From Poa pratensis (taxonomy: Eukaryota; Streptophyta; Magnoliopsida; Poales; Poaceae): a stretch of DNA of 64,000 nt. The stretch lies in the NCBI GenBank assembly GCA_947311845.1, contig CAMZMU010000049.1, forward strand, positions 10,132,969 to 10,196,968, written 5' to 3'. The translations under genes and the position numbers were made by a program. Shown piece by piece: positions 9,484 to 25,119 of this stretch (within the stretch, counting starts at the first letter, position 1; the number at the start of each line of letters is the position of its first letter). The notes beneath the pieces were generated by a model. The model was not told the DNA's origin, made no database searches, and worked only from the letters and a program-made list of their open reading frames with translations.

Positions 9484-12400
9484 GGGGCCTTGCTGAGACC
9501 ACAAGGGCTGGAGCTTCTGTTCTACTGTTCTACACAATTAGAGGGATTAGTAGTAAGCCTTCTTGTCGCGTGTAGTGCTCTCTTTTCTATGTAAGTTAGC
9601 ATGATAAATTGTGTCTGTTCTCATTGTATGGTTATGTACTTGTATGAATTTCGACATGCTTATAACTGTATGAATAAATTCAAGTAATAAATAAATAAAG
9701 GCAGAGGATCTCGAACCTGCTGCCACATTGCCCGGGCTTGCAGTTTCATCAGAGGCAATCACATGTTCACATTGGCACGGCGCCGTCCCGATCCCTGAAT
9801 CGCACCATTTGCTCTGGAACAACCGAGCACCAAACCCTGAATCCTGAATCGCACCATCTGCTCTGCAACAACCGAGCAAGGAATCAGATGACCATCCCAG
9901 CCATGAATCACAGCGAACAACCACAGCATGGACGCCAAAGACTGACCACATCAACGCCGGCGACCAAGCCGCCATTCTCAAGCGGACAAACCACAGCTGG
10001 TCAGTAACAGCAGCTTACTAGACACAGAATAACGCGGGCCAGCTGCAGGTATGCCTCATCCGTCACCTGGAGCCACGCGTCAGGGCTGCATTCGAGGTCG
10101 GGCACCGCCACGGCGCTGGGGCGACGAACTTATGTTGCTTCTGTACCTGGATCAGCTGCCAAGGCAGAGCGGAGGGGCTCGCGTCAGACATTCGCTGAGG
10201 GCAGAGCACGGGCGCGAGCGGGGCGGGGGAACGAGGCGCGGACCTGGAAGAGCGGAGCGGGCGACGTGCCGAGGCGCTCGGCCTACAGGTAGAAGAAGCC
10301 GACGGTGGGTGCCCGTTGCGCCGCGGCGAGCAACGGCGGCGAAGGGGATTGCTAGGATTTTCTAGGCCGTTTCCTCGGGTCGCTGTTTGGACTGCCGTGC
10401 CAACGTAGGTGGGCTGCAGCCTGCAGGTCTGTTTAGGTGCTGCACTGAATATATTTCTCACCAAAAAAAAAAGTTGCCACGCTGAAAGTAATTGACAAGA
10501 AAATGTTACTACTGAAATTAATCAATTGCATTGCAATAAAAAAACAAGTCGCCAATGTCGTGTCAACAAATTGAAAATATATGAAGTCGGCAAACTCAGA
10601 ACGAGTGAAAACTTGAAAGCAAAAGGGAAAAAATGTAAGAAGACACTCACGCAAGTGCTAGCACACACAACACAAACGTGTCTTATAATCACATGCCAAG
10701 GGGGGACCAATGATAAACTCATAAATCTCGTTACATTCGCACTAAACACTATGTCGCGTGTTTTGGTGATAAATCTCCTTTTGTGGGTACAATCTACCGC
10801 ACGATTGGATTGTCATGAGAAAAGTTGATTCTCAATGAATGGCCGTGTTTCGTTTAGACTTTGTCTGGGAGGAGTAAATTTTATTTACACTTCAGAGAAT
10901 TCTACACTTGAAAGTTTCAAGAAAACTATTAGACTCTGTGTTATCGAGATTTACAGTAACATAATCTCATTCAGATAATAATAAGCACAAAATATGTATG
11001 TGTGGTTACAATAGTCATGCTTCCATGTGTGTAAGTAATGTGTATGTGTGGTTATACAAGTCACGCTTCCACGTGTGTAACAGTGTAAGTACCCTTTTTT
11101 ATGTGTGGTTACGGTAGTCACGTCCATTCTAGCAATCATAACATCTTTCTTTGAGAAATCCCAAGCATGACATGCTAAAATTCATAGGAATTATTTCTTC
11201 GGCGTGAATAACATGGCATGTTTAAACCTTAAAAATATTCGGTGGTTCATTAGCGTTTTCTTCCCCAAGCTCTTTTTTCTGAAATGGCCGGATAGGGAAC
11301 CAAGGACACGGAGGACTGATAATTTCGTCTATTTTTACTCCAATAATTTTAAGTGTTATTGCTACTTTATGGTAAAATTGTTACTCAAAAACATTTATTT
11401 TATTATTTTAGAAAATAAAAGACATAATGTTTTCCCCTCCTCTGTTGAAGGGGGCAAATGGGTCGAATACATGGGATTTGTAGCAATACATGCCAAATAT
11501 TAAAATGTTTTACCTAAAGAAATGTTGGGTTGAGAGGGGGGGGGGGGGGGGGGGCAATGGCCCCTAGCTATTCAACTTAAATGCAATCCATAAATACATA
11601 GATGCATGCCTATTTTTTTAGATCGCCTAGGGCCTCTAGAAAGTATGCACCCCGCCGGATGATGTGGTGGTGAAGGAGTACCCGTTCAGCGGCAGCGGCG
11701 ACGATGTCGCCACCAGCGGGTGGGGGCTGCTCCGGCGGACGAGATTTTGGTCTTGTCCTGCTCGGAGCGGTCCCCATCGACATTCTCTTCGTCGTCCTGT
11801 TCTTGGTATGCTACAACCTCCCCTTTAGGTGGTCCCCAGAGCCACACTAGGTATGGTTTAATTAGGTGTTTATGCATTATTATACTTGGATACTTTCTGA
11901 TTTTGTACCTAGGTGACACAAAAAGTAGATTTGGTAGAACGGATTTGTCGAATCTTCTTATCCATGCACGGTACATAGTTTATGTATAATGTTCATGTAG
12001 CTTTATTTCCTCATTTCATTTTAACGTTGAATTTATAGAAAATCACTCTACATAAGGAATACTATGCCAAATAAAAAAACTTTTTTAGTTTTCTAGGAGA
12101 TGTATTTTAACTACCTAATATTTTCAAATCTTAACCCTTAAATCTAAAATCGATGGTTCAGATAATTTAGAAGCTAGAACTTATCTAAGTTGTGAAGTAA
12201 CTAATGATGCATGATTGGCACTACCAGGACCAGCGTGAACGGGAATGGATTGGAAAGCCAACCCAGGGAAGGATTTAGACCTCTATATTTGGTCTTTCAT
12301 AACTGATATTTGTGGTTTGTAATAACTTAATTAAGTGGGATTCTCGCCAAGTAGAATGACTTATCAAATAAGTTTGCTTGAGTCTTTTAGTTGTATTCCC

Positions 12401-13697
12401 TTGAGTCCTTTTTATAATCTTGAGTCTTTTTTATTGGTTTTAATTTTTTTCATTTGCATATTTGTGCGAGAGATGATCTGCTCGCCACGGATGCGATGCC
12501 CACGCCCTTACGGCAATAGATAATTCACATAGAGATTCGTGCGCAAATGCCTGGCAACGTGTTAAGTGACTTTAATCACTGAGAGAGAGCCTACCCACCT
12601 ACGTTGTCCGGTACACATGTAAACCATACTCGTAATTTTTTCTAAAAATAGTTTACATCACCAGTACACATCGAGCAAAACGCACACGGTCGATTTTGAC
12701 GATCGGGCACGATTCTAGCGCCCGTCGCTATAGATGATTGCCATGAGTTGTATTAGTAGGTAAGTCTTACGATCTTGGCATTTTAGTTGAGTAATGTATA
12801 ACCATGACATCTAAAGATCTCCGGAATCCTTTCTCCTGCGTGACTCGCCAAATGTAGGAACAGAAAAACCGAAAAGTCATCTTGGCTCCCGAGTTCCAGT
12901 TATCCATTTATTTAAATGTTATTAAACTATGTTCACATTTTTTAAATGGGTGTAGTAAATGATGGATCCTATAAGTTACAAAATAAAAATGCAATGAGCT
13001 ACACAAAATGATGAAATCTTGTATACTCTGTGATTTGAAAGCCCACGCATTTATCAGTTTTGTGTAGTTTCAAAATGTAGAGTATTTCAAATTAAGATTT
13101 TTTACGTTTGTGAGATACAACATTAATAACACCAATGATTTTATTTCAGATTAAAAAAATATACATTTGATTTTTGAATTTTCTAAATAAACGGATCACC
13201 CGACATGGGAAGCCAGAATTCTCCACTCCAGAAAAACGTTGGATATCAATATCGACATGCGTGCCAAAATGCCTTTTCGTGTGCCAATTTGTGGTTTTGT
13301 TTTCAAATAAATTTCATGTCCTACAAGTCGAGCATCTTTTTTGGACTACAATTTCTCGTTCATTCTAGCCAAAGAAGTCCAGAGAAATCTTTTTAGTTGA
13401 AAGAAAAGAGGTGCCTAGCTTATTCAGAGTCGATGTGTAGAAAACGAAGCACGCACCAAAATCCAAACAGTCTACGCCCAACGGATCAGGCGTGAGCGCT
13501 TGACGTGGCCACCCTACCCGCCGCGCGCCTCTTGGCATGTCCCGTCAGATCGCCGCGGCCTTCGACACAAATCCTGCTTTCGCTACTGTCACCTCATCCG
13601 TCCCTCTTCTCTGCTCCAACTCTAGGCAGCAGCATCGAGGTTCCCGGCGGCGATTCGCTACAATCCACCGCGGCACTGCACCACCCGCTCCCAGGCC
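9484..13697. other. Intergenic region between RLP and oxidoreductase
   Basis: No gene is supported. The RLP 3' untranslated region runs to about 9700. A GC-rich island at about 9700-10420 has open frames on both strands but no recognisable domain; it contains a 35-bp direct repeat (9795-9829 and 9844-9878) and is followed by an A run at 10464-10473, so it may be a retroposed piece. The rest is A/T-rich. It includes GTGTGGTTA-type repeats at 11000-11120, a (G)19 tract at 11536-11554, and an A/T-rich, self-complementary stretch at about 12900-13190 of the kind seen in MITEs. Confidence 0.5.
11536..11554 (+). repeat. G homopolymer, 19 bases
   Basis: An uninterrupted run of 19 G followed by CAATGGCCCC. 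The length is likely to be unreliable in sequencing. No transposon end could be assigned to it. Confidence 0.9.
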
Positions 13698-16077
<2,380 letters not shown>

Positions 16078-16203
16078 ATCATCAGTCAAGTAGTGTACTC
16101 GCATTTCTAGCTTTTCAACACAGTATGAGGATCTGGATGTCTAAGTGGACAGTTTTGTGCATTGTGAAATTTCTGACCGGTGTAATTGCACAATCGTTTA
16201 ATC

Positions 16204-16209
16204 AATAAA
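16204..16209 (+). terminator. Probable poly(A) signal of the oxidoreductase gene
   Basis: An AATAAA lies 127 bp after the stop codon, in A/T-rich DNA of typical plant 3' end composition. It is the first canonical signal downstream. The cleavage site is not determined. Confidence 0.45.
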
Positions 16210-16428
16210 GCTGGAAAGAACTTACAACGAGAACCAAAGCTTTTGCATTTTCTTGAGATTTTTTTTTTCTGATATAGAAGTGTGGGCAATTGATTGGAGA
16301 ACACATTGCTACAGTTTCATGGATAAGGCTATCTCCTTTTCGTACTCATGAGCTCATTAGCCTTCCACTGAATTGAGCAGTGAAATAGCTTTTTTTAGAG
16401 GAAAAGGGACACGCCCCGGTTCCATTTA

Positions 16429-17583
16429 AGAAACTTAGAACTTTTTTTTTTTGAACAAGAGATGGACCCCGAAGGGTCCAGACTGCATTAAACGGTGGGC
16501 AAGCAACTTACATCAAGGACCTCAAAGAAAATGAAAATTACACCCAAGTCCCTGGCTTTTACAAAAAGGACCTCAGTTAAATAAGAAGAAACGCAATTAA
16601 GTCCTTCTCCACCGGAAACAAGCAGCTCAACGTGGTGGCCGTCAGCTCCATTGCCGGGGACGCAACCACTTGGCAAAGGAGTGACGAAGATCGCCGCCGC
16701 AGAACTGGAGTAGGGCCTCCGAACTGGCACGTCGGCCTGGAGGTTGAAGAAGCCCTGGCACAAGCACCGCTAGAGCACGGAGTGGCCCCCTTGGCCATGT
16801 ATAACAGAGGCGGAAGTTCGCCGCCGTTGAGGATCTCCGCTGATTAAAGGTGACTGATCTCCCCGCAGAACTTCGGATCCAAATCGCCCGCTCATCTTTC
16901 CGCATCCTCTGCGACATAGAAGAGGAAGCTCTTTGTCTCCAGAAATTCCACAAAACCTAGCTTTCCACCGCCATGCCAAACAAATCAATCTGCCATCAAA
17001 CTCTGCATCTACGCCACTGAGCAGAGGAGGCAAATGAAAGAAGAAGCAACAGAGAGCTAGGGATTCGGCCTTATGGAAGCCACCAGATCTTCTCTTCCTT
17101 GTGAACTCCGACCTCCAGAGCTCAGGCGCAAGAAGAGAAAGAACAGCTTGAGACCAGGGCTGGCCGGAAAGCCCCAGATCAAAGCCTCCTGTGCGTACCT
17201 TATTATGAGAGATGCGCACCTTCGTCGACATCGCCTGCAGCACCGCTTGCCACCGGCGAGCTGCAGCAAGGAAGAAGAAGGCCACGGCGCGGCGGATCTG
17301 GCCGCCGAGATCCGCCGTCCTACTCTCACACACATACGGCATATAGCCACACATCGGCATAGAGCCACACAAAGCTAAAGCTAAACCTAGACTACTAGTA
17401 TGTACAGGCCAAGCTACGCCGCCATGTCCACACCGAGCGGCAGCGCCGCCGGAGAGGAACAAGACGCGAGCCGGCGAGGCGGAGGAAAAGCGAGAGACGA
17501 CTCTCAAAATCACTGTTTGGGAGCTCACCGCTTCGAGACCTCAACTCTTTCTGAGGAAAATAACTTATTAGAAACTTAGAACT
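16429..17583 (-). mobile_element. Poly(A)-tailed retroposon (LINE/SINE-like), with 14-bp TSD
   Basis: An insertion at 16443-17569 is flanked by perfect 14-bp direct repeats AGAAACTTAGAACT (16429-16442 and 17570-17583). Its left end is a T run, so it is a poly(A)-tailed element on the minus strand. The body is GC-rich at its 5' end and has a 252-codon minus-strand frame (16770-17528) with no recognised domain. The sequence before the tail contains ACAAAAAGGACCTC, close to a motif in the element at 20908-21535, so the two look related. No reverse transcriptase was seen, so it is non-autonomous or 5'-truncated. Confidence 0.85.
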
Positions 17584-18213
17584 GAGTTTTCAGTTTCAAG
17601 TTCCATAGGGTGGAAGCTACAACAAACCACCCCTAAATCGAAAGAGCTAAATAGATGACTCATTTGTCTGTTTGTGCAGCCCAAAATACAACGAATTTGG
17701 GGTTGAAAATTTGCACCATTGTAGATATCGACAATATCTACATCCGGGATTTTTTTTATCGATTTTAGGAAATTTAAAATGTCAATTTCGAATTTTTGAA
17801 AAATGGCTTCATTTTAGGTTTTTGAGTAAGAGCCTAAAAACAAAATAGATATTAGCTTGTCTTAGCGAACATAGAGAGAACTAGACATTTTCCACACCCC
17901 AGGTAGACAGACAAGCGCGGGGTATACAGCTGGGGGTCACTTTCCTCTTTTTCATCAGTGAAATAGCTCAGTGGGGGAAAAAACATCAGCGCTACTGTTT
18001 CAAGGAACAAGCAGTTGGCAATTCACATGATACATTGGTACAGATCAAATGCAATAAGCTCTGTTCTAGTTAAGTTCAGCAAAAAAAGATCCATTGATGT
18101 TGCTAGCAGAAAAGGGCCAAAACTCATCAACATAAGCATCAGAATATCAGATACAACAGAACAGCAACGGTGATGAAATGTATCAGGCAACAAGGCTAGT
18201 GATCTGTAGAGTA
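17584..18213. other. Intergenic DNA downstream of the GRAS gene
   Basis: The right part (about 17990-18213) is probably the GRAS 3' untranslated region on the minus strand. The left part is A/T-rich with no gene or clear repeat. Confidence 0.5.
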
Positions 18214-20196
18214 CTAGCTAGGTTTCCATGTGGATGAGGCAACCATGACTCTGCCCTTCCAGCCTTGCAGCATCCACTTATTATCTTCATCGACGAAGAA
18301 ATCCCTGTGATAGCCCTTGGTTACCTTGTAATCTCGCTCTCTTCACGGTCTCTTGATTCAACGGCTGCTGCCTGAAACCTGCCCTGAGGTTTCTTACCTG
18401 CCATTGCTTGTAAGTCTCCGGCCTCTCCACCCTCTCCGTGCCCTCACAAGCGATCACGTTGAGAGCTTCCCGCCCGAAGAAATCCCGCTCGATTAAAAGC
18501 CTATTTTCGTCCAGCCGCGAAACAGTCGTCTCGAGCATGTCGAAGAGCGAAGAGTAAAAGAACAAAGCTTCCTTGAAACGCGTCACGAAGAATGGCGCAT
18601 TGTAGGTGCCATTGACGACTGAGTGAACGAACATATTCGGGTTCATCTTCCTGATCGTGTTCAAGACTGTCATTCTTGGGCTCTGGTCCGTCACAGTCTC
18701 ATCCATCATGTGCCTCATTCTGAAAAGGCAGTTGACAACAAGAAAATCATCCTTGTCGATCTTGAGATCTTCAATTCGGATGGAATCCCACTTGGCAGCA
18801 ACGCATGATACTCGAAGGAAATATTGAACATCTTGGCGTACTCATGTAACCGTCTCCCCGTCGCCTCTAGACGCTCCGCGGGCCGGAATCCTGGCTGCGG
18901 TAAGTCAATAGCGGTGATCCGAATTCTTGGACGGTCAATTGGTTTCAGCTTCCCGATCCGCTGCAAGAAGACAGGCCACTGGAATCCATACTCTGTACCG
19001 TAGTCGATAATGTGCAAGCTTGCCGCACCCTTGGAAGCATGTAAGATGGAATTATTTGAGAAGAACCCGGATAGTCTCAAAAAGGGGCATGCGGTCGCAT
19101 ACAACCCGAGTATTTTCAGTCTATCAGCAGTAGAAATCCGATGCGCAACAAGCGTGCGGTGGACAGTGCTACCGGTGCCGGCAAGGCGAGCCTCGAGCCC
19201 GTTAGCAATGTAATGCGCCAGCCTCAGCCCTGCATCCCCGTAAGGAGAAGAATGCCGTCTGATCTTACTCAGCAACTCGGCCGAGCTGCGGTGATCATCG
19301 ATCGCCGCGGCCTGAGCACAGTGTATGAGCAGGGTTGTCAAATCCACCGACTCTTCCTCGGGGACCGCTGCTCCGGGCTTCCCCTTCTTGCGCCCTCTTC
19401 GGTTGCCCGACCCTTTCACATATGCTTTGGTGAGCTCTTTCTCGTCCGGCAGGTCTGACTGGAGCTCACAGTTGGGGCAGTTGCAGAGGAGCACATTGTC
19501 GAACATCTCCCGGACGGTCTCCTCCTCGCACACCGCCGACTGCTTCCTCCGCCTCTCCTCCTCCGGCTCATCGTCGTCGTCATGCCGGTTCTTCCTCCGG
19601 CCTCTGTGGACAGAGCACTGTCGCTCCTCCTTCACGGGTTCTTCGCACGGCACCAGCTGGCAGGAGCTCTGTCTGCTGCTGCTGCTCACGATGGCATCGG
19701 GGGAGCTGCAGCAGGGATCCACCCAGAAACTATTCACCTGGTGGTACGGCGCTGCCGCAGCGGGCTTGGCGTGGGCGATGATGTCGACGAAGGGCTTCTC
19801 GACGGCGAGGAGCGCCGACGAGTCTTGCCCCGGCGCGGCGGCGGCAGAGACGCCGGCGCCGGGGCCGCAAGACTCGTCCTCGTCCTCGTCTTCGAGGAGG
19901 AACTGGTTGATGTAGGCGAGCACGGCGTCGTCGGCCGACAGGTCCTCCGGGCTCTCGAGCTCGGTCGTGGTGGTGGAACCGGGGCTCGGCGTGCCGCCGA
20001 GCGCTAGGGTCTGCCGCGGAGACGGCAGGTAATCGGCGGTGTAATCGGCGGCGGGGAGGCTGTGGAAGCCGTAGGAAGGGGGGAAGCGGAGTTGCGGCTG
20101 GTGGAGGGTGAAGTCGAGCATGCGGTGGGCGGGGGCGGCGGCTGGGTCGGGGACGGAGAAGACCTCGCCGTACTCCACGTCCTCGCAAGAACCCAT
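18214..20196 (-). CDS. GRAS transcription factor, SCARECROW-like (SCL9/14/33 type)
   Basis: A single coding exon, about 660 residues, from ATG 20194-20196 to TAG 18214-18216. The variable N-terminus begins M-G-S as in SCL14, is acidic (runs of E/D) and holds a basic K/R-rich segment before the GRAS domain. The GRAS blocks appear in order: leucine heptad I from V-D-L-T-T-L-L-I-H-C-A-Q, the VHIID block (L-H-I-I-D-Y-G), leucine heptad II, PFYRE-type with R-D-F-F-G-R-E-A-L-N-V-I-A-C-E-G, and SAW ending W-K-G-R-V-M-V-A-S-S-T-W-K. The family regulates stress and xenobiotic responses from the nucleus, often with TGA factors. Two one-base changes break the frame: a lost G near 18798-18801 and an extra T near 18330. 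They cancel in length, and the conserved protein resumes at once in each new frame. The frame is open upstream to 20442, but a likely 5'-UTR intron (20302-20411) lies there, so the M-G-S start was preferred. Confidence 0.9.
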
Positions 20197-20907
20197 CGCC
20201 GTACGATCCACCTCCTTCCTTAAAGCCGCTGCCGCTTCTTCTCGGCGCGAGATCTCCTTGGCAGAACAACGCGCAAAATCAGATAGATTCCTCTTGAAGC
20301 TCTGGACGGCAAAGGCAGGGAAAAAGTCTGTGATTCTTGGAGGATCCAGTAGCAATCGGTAGCGTGGAAGAGGCGGAAGAAAAAAGGATAGTAGGAAGTA
20401 GAAATGGGTACCTTGCGAGAAGTGGCCGGGCAACACGAGCAACTACTCAGTCGATCCGTCAACACCGGCTAGCTGGGGGAGGAAGAGAGCGACGGTGATT
20501 GGTGGGGGCAGAGGCGCACGCACCGCTCTAGCAAAGCAGGTAGGATGGCGACGTGTTTGATGGACTGACTAAACAAGTTGCGTCTTTTTCCGCCATTGGA
20601 GGGAGGGTTTGTTTAGTGGAGCAGTGGTAATGGTGCTGATCGGGAGCATAAACAAAGCGGCGACGGGGATAGTGATCTGTGACCGGGTCTCCTTCGGTAC
20701 CTGGCCTGAGTTGGGAGGAACCAGGAATCTCCGAGAGCACAAGATTTATCTGCGGGAGGTGGCTACTGCTGTACTGTAGTCGGCGACTTGCCTCTTCTAC
20801 GTGGAATAGGACGAGGAAGTCAGCCCAGCGCCCCACCCCGACACGACGTACGTATACAGTGACACATCCTACCCGTACCTGCATGTGTAGAAAAAAGTCC
20901 AAAATAG
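20197..20907. other. GRAS 5' untranslated region and promoter side
   Basis: The sequence contains a probable 5'-UTR intron at 20302-20411 (GTACCC...TCCAG on the minus strand) followed by GC-rich leader sequence. No other gene is supported up to the retroposon at 20908. Confidence 0.4.
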
Positions 20908-21535
20908 TTTTTTTTTTGCGAAGAAACAACCCTACCACTAAAGCAAGACAATTACAGAAAGGACCTCCACGGAAGATAAAATTACAAACAAGTCCAACTT
21001 CTGCACTGCGTTGACGCCGACGAAACGCAGAACGCACCGATGGCGCGCCGCCGCCGCATCGCCACTTCGTCCTTGGATCGGCAGATGTCCCCAGGCCGAC
21101 GGGAAGTCTTCGGAACTCGAACCCCGGAGGGCCTCCATCCTGCTCCACCGGCCGCCACGCCCGCTTGCTTCAACACGAGTTGCTCCCAAACCTTCAAAAG
21201 CCGAGATCGCCGTCTCCGATCTCCGGCGCGGGGAAGACGCCCACGGCAGCTGCCCAGAGCTGCGAGGACGCCAGAGGTAGAAGATCCACTCCGGAGCTCC
21301 ACCGGAGCGCCGTCGTCGAAGGGGAAGACCTCCACCTGCAAAACACAACACCGGCAGCGCCGCCGCCCTCCCGACGCCGCCGACTGAGACCCTAGGCAAC
21401 CCTACACTATATACACGCCGCGAATCGAATTTCCCCCGTCCTCCCGCCGCCGGAGCGGCCGGCGGAGGGCGAGGAAACCGCCGATTCGGCGGCGGCGAGG
21501 TGGATCGCCCGGAGAGGTTCACAAATCGCCCTTCT
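20908..21535 (-). mobile_element. Second poly(A)-tailed retroposon, minus strand
   Basis: A T run at 20908-20917 is followed by ACAGAAAGGACCTCCACGG and a GC-rich body rich in CGCCGCC and GCCGGA, ending near 21535. The layout and the ACARAAAGGACCTC motif next to the tail match the element at 16443-17569. I could not find a target-site duplication, so the right end is approximate and may be truncated. It lies in the promoter-side region of the GRAS gene. No domain was recognised in its open frames. Confidence 0.6.
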
Positions 21536-24500
21536 TGGTACTGTAGACGGGGAAGGGAAAGTGTCCTTCGTTGTAGACAACTGCTTGAATTTGTAGAGGA
21601 ATGTTAAATCAAACACTGAACTTTCAATCTTGAAAATTGGCACTCTAAACTTATCAATCCTGATCATGGTGTGCGTCGAGCCGTGGTTTGAGGCGCCCGC
21701 GCCGTACGGTTCTCTCTTGTGCTACCGCCCCCGCCTCGCCGTCAACAACACGACACGGCCAAGGCCAAGGCTACCAACGAGCTCATGAGGAAACTGAGAT
21801 GGATGTTGTGAACGCGTCGGCGAGCAGGCGTACATGAGCTGTGGGATCATGGGTGGCATGTACATGATGAGCTGCGCCATCGGGACCCGCTCACATAGGA
21901 TAGACATGTGTGGGGCGACGAGCAGCGAGAGTACCAACTTATCCGGGCCGGGATTGTATTATTCTTGAAGCGCGAAACATGTATAAGTCTGAAATAGACC
22001 GGGTTCACGGGTTGATAAGTTCATAGTTCCAATTTCCGGGATACAAAGTTGACGGTTTCGATTTATCTTTCGTCCACAAGTTTAAGATTTGGTTTAGATT
22101 TCTTCCGCACGTGTGCGTACAATGCTGACCGTCACTACTTCCGTCACTTTGGGGGTGCGACCCGGGAGAGATGCCGCCGCCGGGGCGGTCAGACGGACAG
22201 GGTGCTCCCCTGTCGCCGCTAGGATACGTTTGACCTGACCGCTGCGTCTATTATATGTCCGTGTGTGAACGAGCGGCGCAAGCAGTAGAGTACTCTCGCG
22301 GCGCCGGTCAAGTTAACGAGGCATTCTGTCCTGTCTTCTTCTTCTCGATCAACCTCTCAGGTCCCTGTCGAACCCTACGTGCAGGTGCGTGCATCGTCGG
22401 TCGGCTAACTTAAAACATGATTAAATACTACAGTAGGACTAGAATAATAAATCAAATCTCCTGCGTATCTCATCATCGATGATGATACCATCTTGAAACG
22501 GTCTCGTTTGAGGCACGACGACTTGGTCGCGGTGAGCAAAATGGGTGTTAAGTGGATCTTAACTGGCCCACGACCTCGCTACACAAACACCGGCCCACTC
22601 GAAAGGAGACACACAGGCCTCCTCTGTGACCTGCTTTGGTGACATTTTTGAAAGAAAAAAAAAGAATAATACGAAAGTCTATTTGAATGTAGCTCTTTAA
22701 TATTGATTTGATGTAGAGATTGATTTTCTCTATATGATTGGTCAAACTTTACAAAACTTAACTTTTACCAAAACTACTGTGCACTATATTTTAGCATATA
22801 TGGAGTGGATGATAAATTTAATTGAATCTGATGTTGCACAGTGACATAGTAGAATGGCCTATTTATGACTTCATACAGGGTTGATGGACTTCTAAATCAA
22901 CACACAAATGCATAAAACTTGATGATTTGGTTTTTTTTTTGTCGAATGGGAGCAATGAGTTCAATGTTATTATTTCAGTTGGGTTGCACGGTTCCACAAA
23001 ACAAAGAAAAACATACTTCGTATATGAATTGTACTACTCCCTCTGATCCTTAAAAAACTGTTGCCACTTATGTTACCAGCTTGTGCATGTTTAGTTGTTT
23101 GCTCACGACACTTATAGTGGACCGAGGAAGTATGATATATGCATCATGTTTTAATTACTCGTGTGTGTATGTTACAACTGACGCTATAAATTAAATGCCA
23201 AATAGAGCATGCATATTGTTGATTGTCAATCCCAAGAGAATGCTGGGTGACATATTTGACCAGCATACACTCTATAACTTTACGTACCATCAAAGACAGT
23301 AAATGTCATTTACCTTATAAGTTTTGCATATACTTACAAACCTCAATCAATATATTGATTATGTTGTATGTGGAGAGCTATCTCTTAAGATATTTCATGA
23401 TATTTATGGAGTTGAAAACATACATATGCACAAGCTGATATCTCTTTGTAATAAATTATTTTCTCGAGGTACATGATTTTTGTTGTTTTTGTTTTACTTA
23501 CCATTTATCTAAGGGTTCTCAAGAAGATAAATTATTTTTAGAACAAGTGCATCCAAAGAGAAACCACTAAGTTACTTATGTGGAAAATATTGCTCTAGTT
23601 CATGGAAAAGTATCTTTAATAAGAGAGACGTGAGAATAGTTGTATCCTAATATGGATCAACAATATTATTTTATCAACATTGCTAGACGACAAAATCATA
23701 TTCTAGTTATGATTTTATGTTCACATGAGAAATTGTAGACATATAAAAAGTTCAGTATAAAGTTGGATTTGTTTCTTAACTTGGTCTGCTTGATGGTTTA
23801 TACTCAACTTGGTCTCCTTGATTACGTATAACTATCAGTTAATCATCATGATTCATTATAGAAAATTGTTTCTAACCCATTGCTCACTTCATGTGATCTT
23901 CGTGGTGTTAGGAGGCTAACAGGCTACATGGAACTGATAAACACCGTGTAAACCTACTGGTTCATTTGATCACCTGGACCATCTGATGTGATAGAAACAT
24001 CAGAGTTTTGTTGATTCAGCAAATCATCGCGTCTCTCAAGTCTGAAGCTACTCATCAATGAGAAATGGCAAATTGTGGTCGTTTCTCTCTGCTAAGTAGT
24101 TCAGTTATTTTTTCAAATAAAGGAGCATAGCTCACAACTTCCGTTAAGAAGCTTACAATCGGTAAAACTATTTAGCCACTGCGTGGCTTCTATTCTTTCT
24201 TAATTAATCATGAGAGCAGCCGCAGATAACCGAACATACGGCTTAGTATAATATGCAGTTGTCTTGCATATTTATTTTAAAAATCTAACTCTTGCAGGGT
24301 TCTAAATAAACAGAAGGTAAGGTACTGCGGAATGGGCCTTACGAAGTCCAGAGCGTAAGCAAACAACAGACTGCAAAGTCCTGAATCAAGAGAAAATGGC
24401 TACGCAGTCTTAAGTAGCCCACGAGACCACGACGCATAAACTAAATGGAGAAAACCAGCCTAAGAGACGGTCCATAACTTTGGAGGAGGTATGATGTGAA

Positions 24501-25119
24501 AATATATGGGAATTTCGGTGCTATGCATGGTGGAGCAACTCGCACAATATTCTAGGACGTTTTCCTTTGCTCCGGTGGTGATTATGTCTGGCTCAATTTT
24601 GATATTTGGTGTACATTAACATTTCGTTATATATTTTTTACACTTGAACGGATTTTGTGAAATCTTAGAGTCGAATTAAATAGTTCTTGGAGCGGAGCCA
24701 TTAACATCTATTTCTTATTAGCAACTCTGAGAGATTGAAATAAAAAACTATTCTCTTATTTCATCTTCCCCGTCCCAATTCCATCTAGGTCCTCTGGCGA
24801 CCATGGTCGTCATGGAAACCAGAAAATGTTTCTTTTTCTTTTAAAGAGTAGTGTTTTATAAAAAACCAAAACTTTAGACCGCAACCATGCATGGAAAATT
24901 GTACATGCACCCCCAAAAAACGACACGTGTTAATATAAGCACCACGAGTTTCCACCCATGTCCATGTAGGTTTCAACCCGAAACCGCTAATCGTTTCGCT
25001 AGAATGGATCAATTGTCGAGGACGTAGCTCGTCATGATTTTTTTTCTCGACCAACCTAGTAGTGCGTTCCAAAATCCCGAGCCATGCGCAGCGACACAAC
25101 ACGATGCACCGCACTCTGT
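21536..25119. other. Intergenic, mostly A/T-rich
   Basis: No gene is supported. A GC-richer piece at 22110-22400 has no recognisable product. The remainder is A/T-rich with scattered poly(A)/poly(T) runs. One small Stowaway-like MITE lies at 23037-23130 and is listed separately. Confidence 0.5.
23037..23130. mobile_element. Degenerate Stowaway-like MITE
   Basis: The ends CTCCCTCTGATCC and GGACCGAGGAAG are imperfect inverted repeats of the Stowaway terminal type, flanked by TA on both sides (23035-23036 and 23131-23132). It is short (94 bp) and diverged. Confidence 0.5.

Noticed and set aside
10051..10464. GC-rich frames of 104 and 133 codons on opposite strands
   Set aside because: They overlap each other and read as arginine-rich low-complexity protein; composition alone explains them.
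16770..17528. 252-codon minus-strand frame
   Set aside because: It lies wholly inside a poly(A)-tailed retroposon with target duplications, is GC-rich and has no recognisable domain.
20197..20442. In-frame 82-codon extension upstream of the GRAS start
   Set aside because: A probable 5'-UTR intron lies within it, and SCL14-type proteins begin M-G-S as at 20196, so it was treated as leader sequence.
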